Below are positions 36,101-44,600 of a DNA stretch of 64,000 nt, in pieces. The translations under genes were made by a program, and so were the position numbers. Origin of the DNA: HB2-32-21 sp041603535 (GTDB lineage: Bacteria > Pseudomonadota > Gammaproteobacteria > Pseudomonadales > Porticoccaceae); contig JBFIEE010000005.1 of assembly GCA_041603535.1 (NCBI GenBank), positions 23,772 to 87,771 on the forward strand, written 5' to 3'. The notes below the pieces were generated by a model that saw only the letters and a list, made by a program, of their open reading frames with translations, did no database searches and was not told where the DNA came from. The stretch's first letter is position 1. The number at the start of each line of letters is the position of its first letter.

Positions 36101-36429
36101 AAGTGACGACACGCTTTCTTGAACGTGAAGGTTTCCGAGTCGTTACGGCCAGAGATGGTGTGGACGCGGTTGAGTTAGCGGGTGAAGTTGAACCTGATCT
36201 TATGCTTCTGGACATTGAAATGCCGCGCATGGACGGGTTCGAGGTAGCTCGAATCATGCGCAACAGCCTGCGGGGCAGCTTGCGGTCTTTGCCCATTATC
36301 ATGATTTCTTCGCGCACCGGTGAGAAACACAGAGACAAGGCTTTCGCCTGTGGTGTCGATCAATTTCTTGGCAAACCGTACCGGGAAGATACGCTCCTGG
36401 CCATGATAAAGCAGATGTTCGAAGCGTAA
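30181..36429 (+). CDS. chpA: Hybrid chemosensory kinase ChpA (PilL)
   Basis: Giant CheA-like kinase of the type IV pilus Chp system, 2082 residues. The N-terminal third has degenerate phosphotransfer (Hpt-like) segments, as in IHQVTGSLKI near 45. Canonical Hpt motifs with a phosphorylatable His are HSLKGSG (H669), HMLKGSA (H944) and HTFKGG (H1320), separated by acidic Asp/Glu-rich linkers. Then come a dimerisation/CheA-type region near 1470, the ATPase N-box MMRNAVDHGIED near 1651, a CheW-like domain near 1780-1920 and a C-terminal receiver starting KTVMVVDDSVTVRK (near 1961) with phospho-Asp in LLDIEMPRMDG. Clearly fewer Hpt copies than the larger P. aeruginosa protein (about 2470). The ATG at 30181 fits the family N-terminus; a GTG at 30169 is possible. 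Confidence 0.95.
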   Translation: MDSSQNIQGLEWLVSEVEASLAEASGALANFLDSDQEHSHLTFCLAHIHQVTGSLKIAECYGGVLLTEEMEAVLGALRAGNVPGNSETVDVLSRAIFEVPRYLRGCVASRLDQPAVLLTLVNDLRALRNEPLASASQFFNPDLSAVNALPINAGVGLASEQALKELIDKLRQAYDFSLLAFARDTGGTDHLNKLARILYRFREMYRGARLEQLWRIAGAVLEGMASNALARGPAVRSLLWEIDGCIRRLSQGGIAALDDGFPGELLKNLLYYVTIANHQSSPRLEEIKREYKLDEALPAGVLAHVDGGLTPSYDQGVVQGLASSLILEIDDVKAQLVLFVEQGGEAASVNAALTPVIKRIADTLAMVGQSRLRRVICDIGDQLHTVLSAEDADRKALADTASRLLDVETALLEWAGNYQQGEVIREPSSETTYLMSDAQRSLIREVRNNLEAIKEAVVGYISSQWDNKFLLDIPELIEDIKGAIVVVDLQRPARIMAALGSYIDQVLIPSTTPPGWDRLNALADVITSVEYFLQGISNNSSVDQGGLLDIAERALSELGHKVLSEPSALDNTHGLIEMAEVAEAVERSADGIPDEGDLEVGADADHGDAPKVVERPVDDEDDDDVDDEIVDIFVEEAQEILQSLTETYPRWLANQRDGEALAAVRRSFHSLKGSGRMVRANYIGELGFAVEKLFNKIIDKKVALDNNCQTLVVAVLEALPALVTDFASRRQNDDSGQVEALIAAAEAISRGESAIEWPVATTGGASNDRQLNEVNSTIGAELTDSPAFTGGVEGRDGSIATAPPVASDGAVPDLDQPALSETSQGAEHGRPWLGDKVDQASPASKEPVSEAVVGNEIVSEEPVIGNASNKKTWIEEWQIEDGESATDGHPSAESSASEAPDQELLEIFTVEALGHINTLASFIDSLGTTQDRRVIDASVHRTLHMLKGSAYTAGVVQVATLCDVLEGLIKELDDGVVAVNAGIIALIEHSVTSLRTMVLGAEEAAEGLLDSHTLQQRLFDNRESNRAVSSEPPPNRLLLNGLLVKGLVRVLNMPQILQAWRGPVADQGLELDELGAELAELTAAASAAQCDGLATLAACLGAALDVCGEGRVDLGEYEVTVFSGAYETLLTMIDAFVSGQPIGQASAQLIDEIEGIATWAGAATDRAVADQQVIDPEAIDPEVVGVEPDSSSARQLSTHQGPGQFGQASSSPQSPATLGGQVAQPDVVQLVDGDAKQTDQPGIVSSSTAPTPTDEAVADENLPAHALAHPGPEEDVDPEILAIFAEEAEEILEKIEKAVEAWRDHPDDNSHLENITRELHTFKGGARVAGFMYMGDRSHDFETFLEKHATAEHREGAFFDELLTRHDELITLFDQIRQKAFTAEIVQEPDVVEDETELNLEQPVDDVVPEQQIEKPAQSAPWSGRLAQVIPFTVNRPVRPASPPSVGGKSAVSAELQEMVKIPAPTLDNLVNLAGETSITRGRVEQKIHEFIQSLDEMDATVVRLQDQIRRLGNETEAQIHFRREQIQSSDEHIAFDPLELDRYSQQQQLSRALQESASDLQDLKDTLLEKSKSAESLLLQQSRINTDLQENLMLTRMVPFSRLVPRLRRVVRQVSNELNKPVTLLSGDVDGDMDRTVLGKIVGPLEHMMRNAVDHGIEDAALRREHGKAAEGKISLNFGREGGEMVIRVTDDGKGLDVDAIKARAIERGLIAEDAQIREQELMQMIFLPGFSTTDTVSQVSGRGVGLDVVGDEVRRLGGSITISSQPGMGTEFSIRLPFTVSINSALLVRSKTDQYALPLNTIVGVVKVMACELVECYDDPATKLRYGGNDYRVCYLGNLLNEHVGRPVLPVGRKVPLVLVATESHRFAVQVEDLAGSQEIVVKGLGPQFGSVPGLSGVTVMGDGEVVVILDLLALLRAQGAMATLANDSELFPFETAASQYIIRSAPANGGAAPKNSVKTVMVVDDSVTVRKVTTRFLEREGFRVVTARDGVDAVELAGEVEPDLMLLDIEMPRMDGFEVARIMRNSLRGSLRSLPIIMISSRTGEKHRDKAFACGVDQFLGKPYREDTLLAMIKQMFEA
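33699..33727 (+). repeat. In-frame direct repeat of GATTGACCCTGAGG within chpA
   Basis: GATTGACCCTGAGG occurs at 33699-33712 and again at 33714-33727, a 15-base period coding for IDPE-A-IDPE-V in the linker between two Hpt domains. Perfect 14-base copies indicate recent slippage in a low-constraint linker. Confidence 0.85.
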
Positions 36430-36437
36430 CTTTACCC

Positions 36438-37391
36438 GTGAACGTTTCTAGACAACCACGTATCGGTATTCTGCTCAGTGATCCCGCGCAACGGTATGCG
36501 CTTAAAACTGCGGTATGTGAGTTTGGTTATGAAATTGGCCACTACGGTGATGCGACGCCTGACCCCGCGACCGGGCCTGGTGATATCGGTGACAATGGCA
36601 TTGTGGATATCTGGTTCAGGTCGAAACTCATGCAGCGCACATGCATTGATGATCCTGCGACGGGTTCCAGTGAGCAAACCTTAATTGAAGTCGAAGAACC
36701 TATCCCATCAGTGATCACAGCAGAGTACGTTGTATGGAAGGAAGATTTTAAAGGGCGGTTCGCGCAAATCGTGCTTAACCATCGTCGTGCCGTCGGTGAT
36801 ATTCCTGCTACACAGGTGTGGTTGCTGGCGGCGTCTACCGGAGGTTTACATGCGGTGGGTAGATTCCTTGCACAAGTCCCGCCGGCATTAGGTATCGGTT
36901 TCGTCTATGCTCAGCATATTCAGGTTGAACAGGCGTTCCAGTTGGTGAAAATGGTGAAGAGAAATAGTCAATGGCGCGCCAGTATGGCCTGTGCTGGAGG
37001 GTTTGCGCCGGAGGGCTATGTGACGGTCGTGTCGCCGGGGGAGAGAGTGTCCATAGATTCGAACAGGCTACTGAACATAACGGGCGAAAAGTGGAGCGGC
37101 CAATATCGGCCCAATATTGATCAGGTCGCCGCAGATTTAGCCGCCTGCTACCGGCAGCAATCGGGCATGATCGTCTTTACCGGCATGGGCGATGATGGTG
37201 TGGCTGGCAGCAGGGCCATTAAGGCTGCTGGTGGTAGCGTATGGGTCCAATCGCTCAGCAGCTGCGCGGCGACGGCAATGCCAGAAGCGATACTGAGCCG
37301 AGGAGAGAACGACGTCAGCGCCGATGTCGACACCCTGGCTGCCATGTTTAACACGCGTTTGAGTGCTGCGTCTCAAGGTCGTTTCCTGTGA
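36438..37391 (+). CDS. chpB: CheB-type methylesterase ChpB
   Basis: Predicted to remove methyl groups from the PilJ receptor, opposing PilK. In 317 residues, the N-terminal ~120 look like a degenerate receiver lacking a clear phospho-Asp. The C-terminal CheB domain has LAASTGGL (nucleophile Ser near 132-136), AQHI (His near 160) and GMGDDGVAGSRA (Asp near 251). The start is a GTG at 36438, eight bases after chpA. Its stop overlaps the start of chpC (GTGA, 37388-37391). Confidence 0.9.
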   Translation: MNVSRQPRIGILLSDPAQRYALKTAVCEFGYEIGHYGDATPDPATGPGDIGDNGIVDIWFRSKLMQRTCIDDPATGSSEQTLIEVEEPIPSVITAEYVVWKEDFKGRFAQIVLNHRRAVGDIPATQVWLLAASTGGLHAVGRFLAQVPPALGIGFVYAQHIQVEQAFQLVKMVKRNSQWRASMACAGGFAPEGYVTVVSPGERVSIDSNRLLNITGEKWSGQYRPNIDQVAADLAACYRQQSGMIVFTGMGDDGVAGSRAIKAAGGSVWVQSLSSCAATAMPEAILSRGENDVSADVDTLAAMFNTRLSAASQGRFL

Positions 37392-37891
37392 ATGACCAAC
37401 ACGGCGAACTGATCATTGAGGGGGGCCCCACGCAAGTTAACGCCCTGTTATTACCCGTCGCACATGCGCCCTTGCTGGTGCCTATGGCGGCGGTTGCTGA
37501 GGTTGCCAAAGCAGATATGCCAATAACGCCTTTGCAGGAGGAGCAAGAATCCTTTTACGGCTGGATTTCGTGGCGCAATCAACGCTTGCCGCTACTGTCA
37601 TTTGAGGGCATATCTGGTTCGGGAAAACGACCGCTTACCGGTGCATCAAGACTGGTTATATTGAACGCGATTGGCGTTGCTGCGCCGCGTGGTTTTTACG
37701 GGCTGGTACTGGAGGGCTTTCCTCGGCCTGTCAAAATATCCAGTACTCAAGACGGCCAGCATGCGGAAAAAATGACAGGCCCCCCGGGCGTTCTCTATAA
37801 CCTGGTGGTCAATACTGAGGAAGTTCTGATTCCTGACTTTGATCTTTTCGAAGCGCTTTCGCTTCAGGCTCCGCTGCCTCGCGGGCCATGA
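37388..37891 (+). CDS. chpC: CheW-like protein ChpC
   Basis: Second coupling protein of the Chp cluster, 167 residues, a single CheW-like domain. Visible are VNALLLPVAHAPLLVPMAAVAEVA at the N-terminus, FYGWISWRNQRLPLLSFEGI near 58, GFYGLVLEGFPRPVKIS near 98 and LIPDFDLFEAL near the end. It begins with GTG inside the chpB stop, so it depends on chpB translation. Last gene of the cluster; the acyl-CoA ligase that follows belongs to a different process and is preceded by 178 bases. Confidence 0.9.
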   Translation: MNDQHGELIIEGGPTQVNALLLPVAHAPLLVPMAAVAEVAKADMPITPLQEEQESFYGWISWRNQRLPLLSFEGISGSGKRPLTGASRLVILNAIGVAAPRGFYGLVLEGFPRPVKISSTQDGQHAEKMTGPPGVLYNLVVNTEEVLIPDFDLFEALSLQAPLPRGP

Positions 37892-38069
37892 TCTCAGTCA
37901 TCCAGGCCAGATAAGAAATAAAGACTGCAAATGCATGGCGATGAGCGTCGCCAGGCTCGTTACTCTCTATGACAGGGCTTGCAGGCTCCCCCTTGCCTGA
38001 AATCCAGGCCCTTGCTATGTTAGAATTTCGACCTTTTAAAAGCAGCGAAAAAAACCTGGAGCCTACACG

Positions 38070-39689
38070 ATGCTTGGTGAAATGATGGACGATGCGTTGA
38101 CCATAACTGCAATCATGAAATTCGCTAGACGAGTTTTTTCGGCTACAGAAATGGTGTCGGTCACGGCGGATAGTCCTCGCCATCGCACTACCTTCGGCGC
38201 GGCTTTTGCGAGGGCCGGGAAGTTAGCTAACGCACTTGCCAGACAGGGTTTTAGTCAGGGTGATCGCATCGCAACCCTGGCCTGGAATGATTACCGGCAT
38301 TTTGAGCTTTATTACGGTATTAGTTGTTCAGGTTATGTTTGTCACACGATTAATCCGCGCCTGTTTCCCGAGCAAATCATCTACATAGCTAATCATGCTG
38401 AAGATCAGTGGGTATTTGTCGACCCTGTTTTTGTGCCGCTACTGGAGCAGATTCAGGCACAACTCACCAGCGTTCGCGGCTTTATTGTATTGACGGACGC
38501 AATGCACATGCCGGAGACATCGCTGACGAACGCATTGTGCTATGAAGATCTCATCGCGGAAGAATCGGAAGAATATAATTGGCCTGAGCTCGATGAGAAC
38601 AGCGCGTCAAGTCTCTGCTACACGTCAGGCACTACTGGAAATCCAAAAGGTGTTTTATATAGCCACCGCAGTACGGTGTTGCATTGCATGGGCACCAATA
38701 CGGCGGATACCCTTGGCTTTACCCCTAACGAAGTTATTATGCCGGTCGTCCCCATGTTTCACGTCAATGCATGGGGTGCTGTGTATAGCGCGGCCGCGGC
38801 CGGCAGCAAGCTGGTATTTCCGGGGCCGAAAATGGGCGATGGAGAAACCCTGGCGGCGCTGATAAATGAAGAAAAAGTCAGCTTTGCTCTTGGCGTGCCA
38901 ACAGTATGGCTGGCGTTGGTGAATTACCTGGACAGTTCCGGTAGCACGGTTGAATCCCTCAACAAGGTGGTGGTGGGCGGCGCCGCCTGTCCGCTCTCGC
39001 TTATGAAGGCGATGGATAAACACAATGTCTGGATGCATGTCGGCTGGGGCATGACAGAAATGAGTCCCCTCGGCACTTACAATACCCTGCTACCCTGGAT
39101 GCACGAGCTGCCGGAGGATGAGAAGTACCGTTATCGGCTGAAGGCCGGGCGCCTGATTTGTGGTGTCGACATGAGAATAGTCGGTGACAATGGCGATAGC
39201 TTACCCTGGGACGGCGAAACCTCCGGACGTTTGCAGGTACGTGGACCGTGGGTGTGTAAAAGCTACTATAAAATGGCACAGTCCGATGCGCATCTGGCCG
39301 ATGGCTGGTTTGATACCGGCGACGTAGCGACGCTTGATCAATATGGTTTTATGCAGATTACCGATCGCACCAAGGATGTAATCAAGTCTGGAGGTGAATG
39401 GATTAGCTCGATCGATGTTGAAAATGCAGCCATGGGGCACCCCGACGTGGCTGAGGCAGCGGTGATTGGTGTGCCGCATCCAAAATGGACGGAGCGGCCC
39501 CTGCTGGTGGTGGTCAGGCGTCCGGGAAGCGACCCGTGTAAAGAAGATCTGCTGAAGTTTCTAGAGGGGAAAATTGCCAGGTGGTGGATTCCTGAAGATT
39601 GTCTGTTCGTTGATCAAATTCCCCACACCGCGACTGGCAAAGTGAGTAAAAAGGATCTGCGCGATCAGTTTCGCGACTATAGTTATTGA
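38070..39689 (+). CDS. Medium/long-chain acyl-CoA ligase (AlkK family)
   Basis: AMP-forming ligase that activates fatty acids. 539 residues, colinear with AlkK from the alkane-degradation plasmid of Pseudomonas. The ATP-binding P-loop is CYTSGTTGNPKGVLYSHRS near 188-206, the FHVNAWG motif near 233, GWGMTEMSP near 323, GWFDTGDVATLDQ near 412 and the C-terminal catalytic lysine in TGKVSKKDL near 523. TGGAG lies 8 bases upstream of the ATG. The acyl-CoA dehydrogenase 86 bases downstream would take the next step of beta-oxidation. The chain length is inferred from AlkK. Confidence 0.92.
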   Translation: MLGEMMDDALTITAIMKFARRVFSATEMVSVTADSPRHRTTFGAAFARAGKLANALARQGFSQGDRIATLAWNDYRHFELYYGISCSGYVCHTINPRLFPEQIIYIANHAEDQWVFVDPVFVPLLEQIQAQLTSVRGFIVLTDAMHMPETSLTNALCYEDLIAEESEEYNWPELDENSASSLCYTSGTTGNPKGVLYSHRSTVLHCMGTNTADTLGFTPNEVIMPVVPMFHVNAWGAVYSAAAAGSKLVFPGPKMGDGETLAALINEEKVSFALGVPTVWLALVNYLDSSGSTVESLNKVVVGGAACPLSLMKAMDKHNVWMHVGWGMTEMSPLGTYNTLLPWMHELPEDEKYRYRLKAGRLICGVDMRIVGDNGDSLPWDGETSGRLQVRGPWVCKSYYKMAQSDAHLADGWFDTGDVATLDQYGFMQITDRTKDVIKSGGEWISSIDVENAAMGHPDVAEAAVIGVPHPKWTERPLLVVVRRPGSDPCKEDLLKFLEGKIARWWIPEDCLFVDQIPHTATGKVSKKDLRDQFRDYSY

Positions 39690-39775
39690 ACCAGGCTTCG
39701 CGGGTTGTGGCTGAGTCAGAAGTGACACGTTACGTTTTTAACCCGTATTTAACTAACGTATGAACCAGGTGAGTT

Positions 39776-41578
39776 ATGTCTGTCCCCTTGCTGAATGATC
39801 GTGATCTGGAGTTCCTGTTGTACGAAATGCTCGATACGGAGAGCCTGCTAAGCCGCCCCCGATATAGCGACCACTCACGGGAAGTCTTTGATGCGTCGCT
39901 GACCACTGCCAGGACAGTCGCTGAAAAATATTTCGCCAACCATCTGGTCGAAGGTGATCAAAATGAACCGACACTTGATGGGACAACAGTACAGATGATT
40001 CCGGAAACCAAAGTCGCCTGGCAGGAGTTTGCCAAAGCGGGATTTCTGGCAGCGCACCAGGATTATGACGAGGGTGGCATGCAAATGCCGGAAGTCGTGT
40101 TCAGAGCGATAATGGCCTATATCAACGCCGCTAACATCGGCACCGCCGCCTACCCCTTTGTTGCCACTGGTGCGGCTAATCTGTTGCGAGCGTTCGGCTC
40201 GGCACAACAAAAAGCAAAATTTCTGCCCCTGATAATGGATGGCCGCAGCAATGGCACCATGGCGCTCACCGAGCCCGGCCAGGGTTCGGCGCTGGGCGAC
40301 ATCACCACCATGGCGGAGCCAGCGGCGGATGGCAGTTATCGCGTGTTTGGCCAGAAAATGTTTATTTCCTGCGCCGACCATAATATTGCGGATAACGTCA
40401 TTCACATGGTGCTGGCGAAAATCAAAGGCGCACCACCCGGCGTGAAAGGCATCTCACTATTTATAGTGCCGAAGTTTCTGGTTAATGATGACGGTAGCCC
40501 CGGCGAACGCAATGATGTCGTCGTTGCCGGATTGAATCACAAGATGGGTTATCGCAATACGACCAACGCCGCGCTCAATTTTGGCGAACAGGCAGGCGCT
40601 GTTGGCTATCTTGTCGGCGAGGCAAACAGGGGCCTCAATTACATGTTTCAGATGATGAACGAGGCGCGTATTGGCGTGGCGCTCGGCGCTGCCGCTATCG
40701 CGTATCAGGGCTTCAATTACTCTCTGGATTACGCGCGCCAGCGCCCACAGGGCAGGTTGCCCTCGTGCAAAGATCCCTTATCACCACAGGTCATGCTGGT
40801 CGATCACGCAGATGTGCGGCGCATGCTGTTAGCGCAGAAGGTGTATGCGGAGGGCGGTCTGGCGATGTGTCTGTATGCCAGCTCGCTTTTCGAGGATCAA
40901 AACACCAGCCCTGACGTTGTCCAGAAAGAACGCGCCAGGTTGTTACTTGATTTGATTATCCCGGCGGTAAAATCCTGGCCCTCCAAATATGGATGTGTGT
41001 CTAACGACCTCGCCATCCAGATTTTGGGCGGCGCTGGCTATATCAGAGAATACCCGGTTGAGCAGTTATACCGTGACCAACGGCTGAACCCGATCCACGA
41101 AGGCGCTGAAGGCATCCATGGGCTTGATTTGTTGGGGCGAAAGGTATCAATGCAGGAAGGAGCGGGCTTCGCGATTTTGCTTGAAGAAGTAAATAAAGAC
41201 CTGATAGGAGCGACGGATGCTGGTGTTTCTGCGGAGCTCATTCACGCGGTTAAAATAGCCCTGGATTTACTATCCCAGACCACGGATATTCTGGTCGCAC
41301 AGGTTAAACAGGATGTCGACAGGGGCATGGCCAACGCAACGATGTATCTGGATATGTTCGGTCGTGTCATCGCGGCGTGGATCTGGTTAAAGCAGGCGAT
41401 TAAGGCTGCGCCTCGCATCGGCGAGGATATCGGTGATGCTGAGACCGGTTTTTACAGGGGTAAGCTACAGGCTGCCCGATATTATATGGAATGGGAGTTG
41501 CCGGCCGTTCGACAATTATCAGACTTGCTTGTTTCAGGGAACACGGTCACTTTTGACATGAAAGATGAATGGTTTTAA
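39776..41578 (+). CDS. Acyl-CoA dehydrogenase (600-residue type)
   Basis: FAD-dependent dehydrogenase making the 2,3-enoyl-CoA, of the longer class (600 residues, against ~380 for mitochondrial medium-chain types) with a C-terminal extra domain, similar to FadE homologues of Pseudomonas. The FAD/substrate motif MALTEPGQGSALGD lies near 161-174. The segment LAIQILGGAGYIREYPVEQLYRDQRLNPIHEG near 408-440 holds the family's QxxGGxGY(xxE) motif and the catalytic Glu in IHEG. AGGTGAG precedes the ATG. It forms an activation-oxidation pair with the upstream ligase. Confidence 0.9.
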   Translation: MSVPLLNDRDLEFLLYEMLDTESLLSRPRYSDHSREVFDASLTTARTVAEKYFANHLVEGDQNEPTLDGTTVQMIPETKVAWQEFAKAGFLAAHQDYDEGGMQMPEVVFRAIMAYINAANIGTAAYPFVATGAANLLRAFGSAQQKAKFLPLIMDGRSNGTMALTEPGQGSALGDITTMAEPAADGSYRVFGQKMFISCADHNIADNVIHMVLAKIKGAPPGVKGISLFIVPKFLVNDDGSPGERNDVVVAGLNHKMGYRNTTNAALNFGEQAGAVGYLVGEANRGLNYMFQMMNEARIGVALGAAAIAYQGFNYSLDYARQRPQGRLPSCKDPLSPQVMLVDHADVRRMLLAQKVYAEGGLAMCLYASSLFEDQNTSPDVVQKERARLLLDLIIPAVKSWPSKYGCVSNDLAIQILGGAGYIREYPVEQLYRDQRLNPIHEGAEGIHGLDLLGRKVSMQEGAGFAILLEEVNKDLIGATDAGVSAELIHAVKIALDLLSQTTDILVAQVKQDVDRGMANATMYLDMFGRVIAAWIWLKQAIKAAPRIGEDIGDAETGFYRGKLQAARYYMEWELPAVRQLSDLLVSGNTVTFDMKDEWF

Positions 41579-41637
41579 GTGGGTGCCTGCGTAGCAATGC
41601 CGGCGGCCGCACATTATTCGATTTAAAGCCCCCTGCG

Positions 41638-44600
41638 CTACACAACTTCAGCGCCCGGTGGTCGGGTTTTAAGCGGGAAATCACCTTTATAACTTTCCTC
41701 AAATACTTCAATGGTCACCGGTCTGTTAATTAAATAGCCCTGAATGACATGACAACCCAGTTCTGACACGATATTTTGCTGTTCAATTGTCTCGACCCCT
41801 TCTGCAACTGTTTGCAGACCAAGGCTATCGGCGAGGGCAATAATGCCCTTGACGATAGCTCGGTCATCACTATTTTCTTCAATATCCTTGATGAAAACCC
41901 GGTCAATTTTCAATACGTCAACCGGCAGGTTTTTAAGATAATTTAGCGAGGAGTAACCAGTACCGAAATCATCGATAGCCAGCGTAAAGCCCATTTCTTT
42001 CAGCCGTAACAATTCTTCCCGGCTTTTTTGCGGGTCGCCCATTAAAATACTTTCGGTGATTTCCAGCTCCAGTAGTGAGGTGTTAAGCCTGTGGAGCTGG
42101 GCCACATCGGTGAGATGCCTAACTAAATGGCTGGTAGCTTCAAGATCCCGGCCCGACAAATTGACCGAAAGCTTAATTGAGTATCCCTGTTTTTCCCAGA
42201 GACTGATTTGCTTTACTGCGGTCCTGATTACCCAGCGAGTGAGGTCCGTAATCAGTCCAGATTCTTCAGCTATGCCAATAAAATGATCGGGGCCCAATAG
42301 GCCCTGCCGGGGGTGTTGCCAGCGCACCAGCGCCTCACCAGCAACGATTTTTCCGCTTGTGGTGTCCTTTTGAGGCTGAATATGCAGTACTAATTGATTG
42401 TGCTCTATGGCATAACGGAGTTCCTGCTCCACCTCAAGGCGGCGGGATATTTGATCCTCCATCCCGGCTTGATAAAAACTGAAGTGGTTTCTGCTTTTCT
42501 TGGCTTTAAACATGGCCAGATCAGCATGTTTTAGCAGCGTGTTCACATCTCCGGCGTCTTCAGGGAATACGGAAATACCGATACTGGCAGACACAAACAT
42601 TTTCTGCTGCAAAAACACGAATGGTTCGTTCAGTGCGTCGCAAATCGTTTTCGATATCCTGGATATGGTGTCGTTGCTATCTACGTCCTCCAGTACAACC
42701 GTAAATTCATCGCCACCGAGGCGAGCAATAAAATCGGTTTCGCGTAAACAGCCACGTAGCCTGTCTGCTACCACTTTAAGAAGCAGATCCCCGACGTTAT
42801 GGCCGAGCGAATCATTGATATTTTTGAAGTGATCGAGGTCCAGGAATAAAACGGCGATACGCTTGTTATCCAGGCTGGAACGGTTAAGGATTACCCGCAG
42901 TTCCTGCATCAGTCTGGCGCGATTTGGCAAACCCGTCAACGTATCGTAATAGGCCATCTCCTTAACCTTTTTGCTCACTTTGTCAGCCTGAATTAATCTG
43001 ACTACACGTTCTTGAAGAACAGTAAAATGCAGGGGTTTGGTGATGTAGTCGGTTGCCCCACTGGCGAACGCTTTGAGGATCGCGTCCTCATCATCAAGAG
43101 ATGTCACCATCAAGATTGGCACGTCCGCGCAGTTGGGAAGACTTCGAATGGTTGAGCACGCTGTAAACCCGTCAGTTTCAGGCATGATGGCGTCCATCAA
43201 GATGATGTCTGGAATTTTTCTTTTACAGATATTAATAGCCTGTCGGCCATCAGACGCCTCCAATATTTCGAATTTTCGGCTCTTGAAGACTTCCTTGAGT
43301 GCTAGCCGGATGGTGCGGTCATCGTCGACAAGCAACAGGCTATGCAAGGATTGGAGTGGGTCGCTGTCGTCCTCGTTTGTTTTGAGAATATTTGTTTCGA
43401 AATCTTCGCGAAGCGCGGCAAATTGTTTAATGAGCGTACTAATATATAGATCGCACTGCCCTAGTTGCCCGTGCTGGGCAAGCTCCTCCAGGGTTTTTGT
43501 TGTAGCAATAAATGGATGAGCGCCAAAATTGGCTGCGCTTCCCTTGAGTGTGTGTGCAAGGTCGCGAACCTGCTTGCTGTTATCAGCAGCAACCGCAGCT
43601 TTCATGGAGTCTATATACACGGGAGTATCTTCAATAAACGCTTCAATCATGCGGTAGGCGACATCACCTACCGATTCAAACAGCTCCTTAATAACCTGGG
43701 CATCAAAATTACCTGCGGTATCGCCGCCGGTCGATGAAGCGGAACTTATGTCAGCCGTACGGGATATTGAACTTTCCGGCAGCCACCGATAAAGCTCGTC
43801 CTTTAGTTTGCCAAGTCTCAGCGGTTTGCCGAGGAAGCTGTCCATGCCGGCGGCAATGCACTGGTCTTTTTCAGCATCGGTAACGTTAGCAGTCATGGCG
43901 ATAATTGGCATACGTGCGAATCCTTCAAGCCGTCGTATTTCCACGGTGGTTTCATACCCGTCCATGACCGGCATATTGCAGTCCATTAATACGAGATCGT
44001 ATTTGGCCTTCAGTATCATCTCCAGGGCCTGCTTACCGTTGCTGGCTATTTCTGCCTTACACCCAAGTTTGTTGAGCATTTCCTTTGCAACCTGTTGATT
44101 GATCCGATTATCATCAACCACAAGAATTCTGGGGTTGTCCGCGATTATGCTATTCACCTGGTTGTGATGTACGCTCGATACCAGGGCTCGACGTTCTTTA
44201 TCGGTATGCAGCACGGCATTATAAGACGAGCCAATCAATGGTTTCTCAATAGTCTGGAACGGCGCATGACTAATTTTTGAGGGCCTGAAAGGATTCACCA
44301 GGATTACAATGGAGGTCAGACGAGTGTCGACTCGGCTGGAAAAAATAGACTTAAATTCAGCTTCGTGCAGAAAATAGCTGTCCTGATCGATGACAATAAA
44401 ATCAAAGCGATCTTCGTTATTGTTTAATCTGTTGATCTCGCTTGCGGCGTCCAGGTAGTTGTTCGCCCGATTACAGGACACCATTTTCGTTAGGAATATC
44501 TGGCTGGAGAACTCTTGAATGATTTTGCTGCGCGCTATCAGCAGCACCTTTGTCGTCTGATTTCGTGTTGTTGTTGGGCTGGGTATAGATTGAGACGTGG

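Noticed and set aside
41579..41637. Terminator between the acyl-CoA dehydrogenase and the hybrid kinase
   Set aside because: No stem with a T run could be found in this convergent gap.
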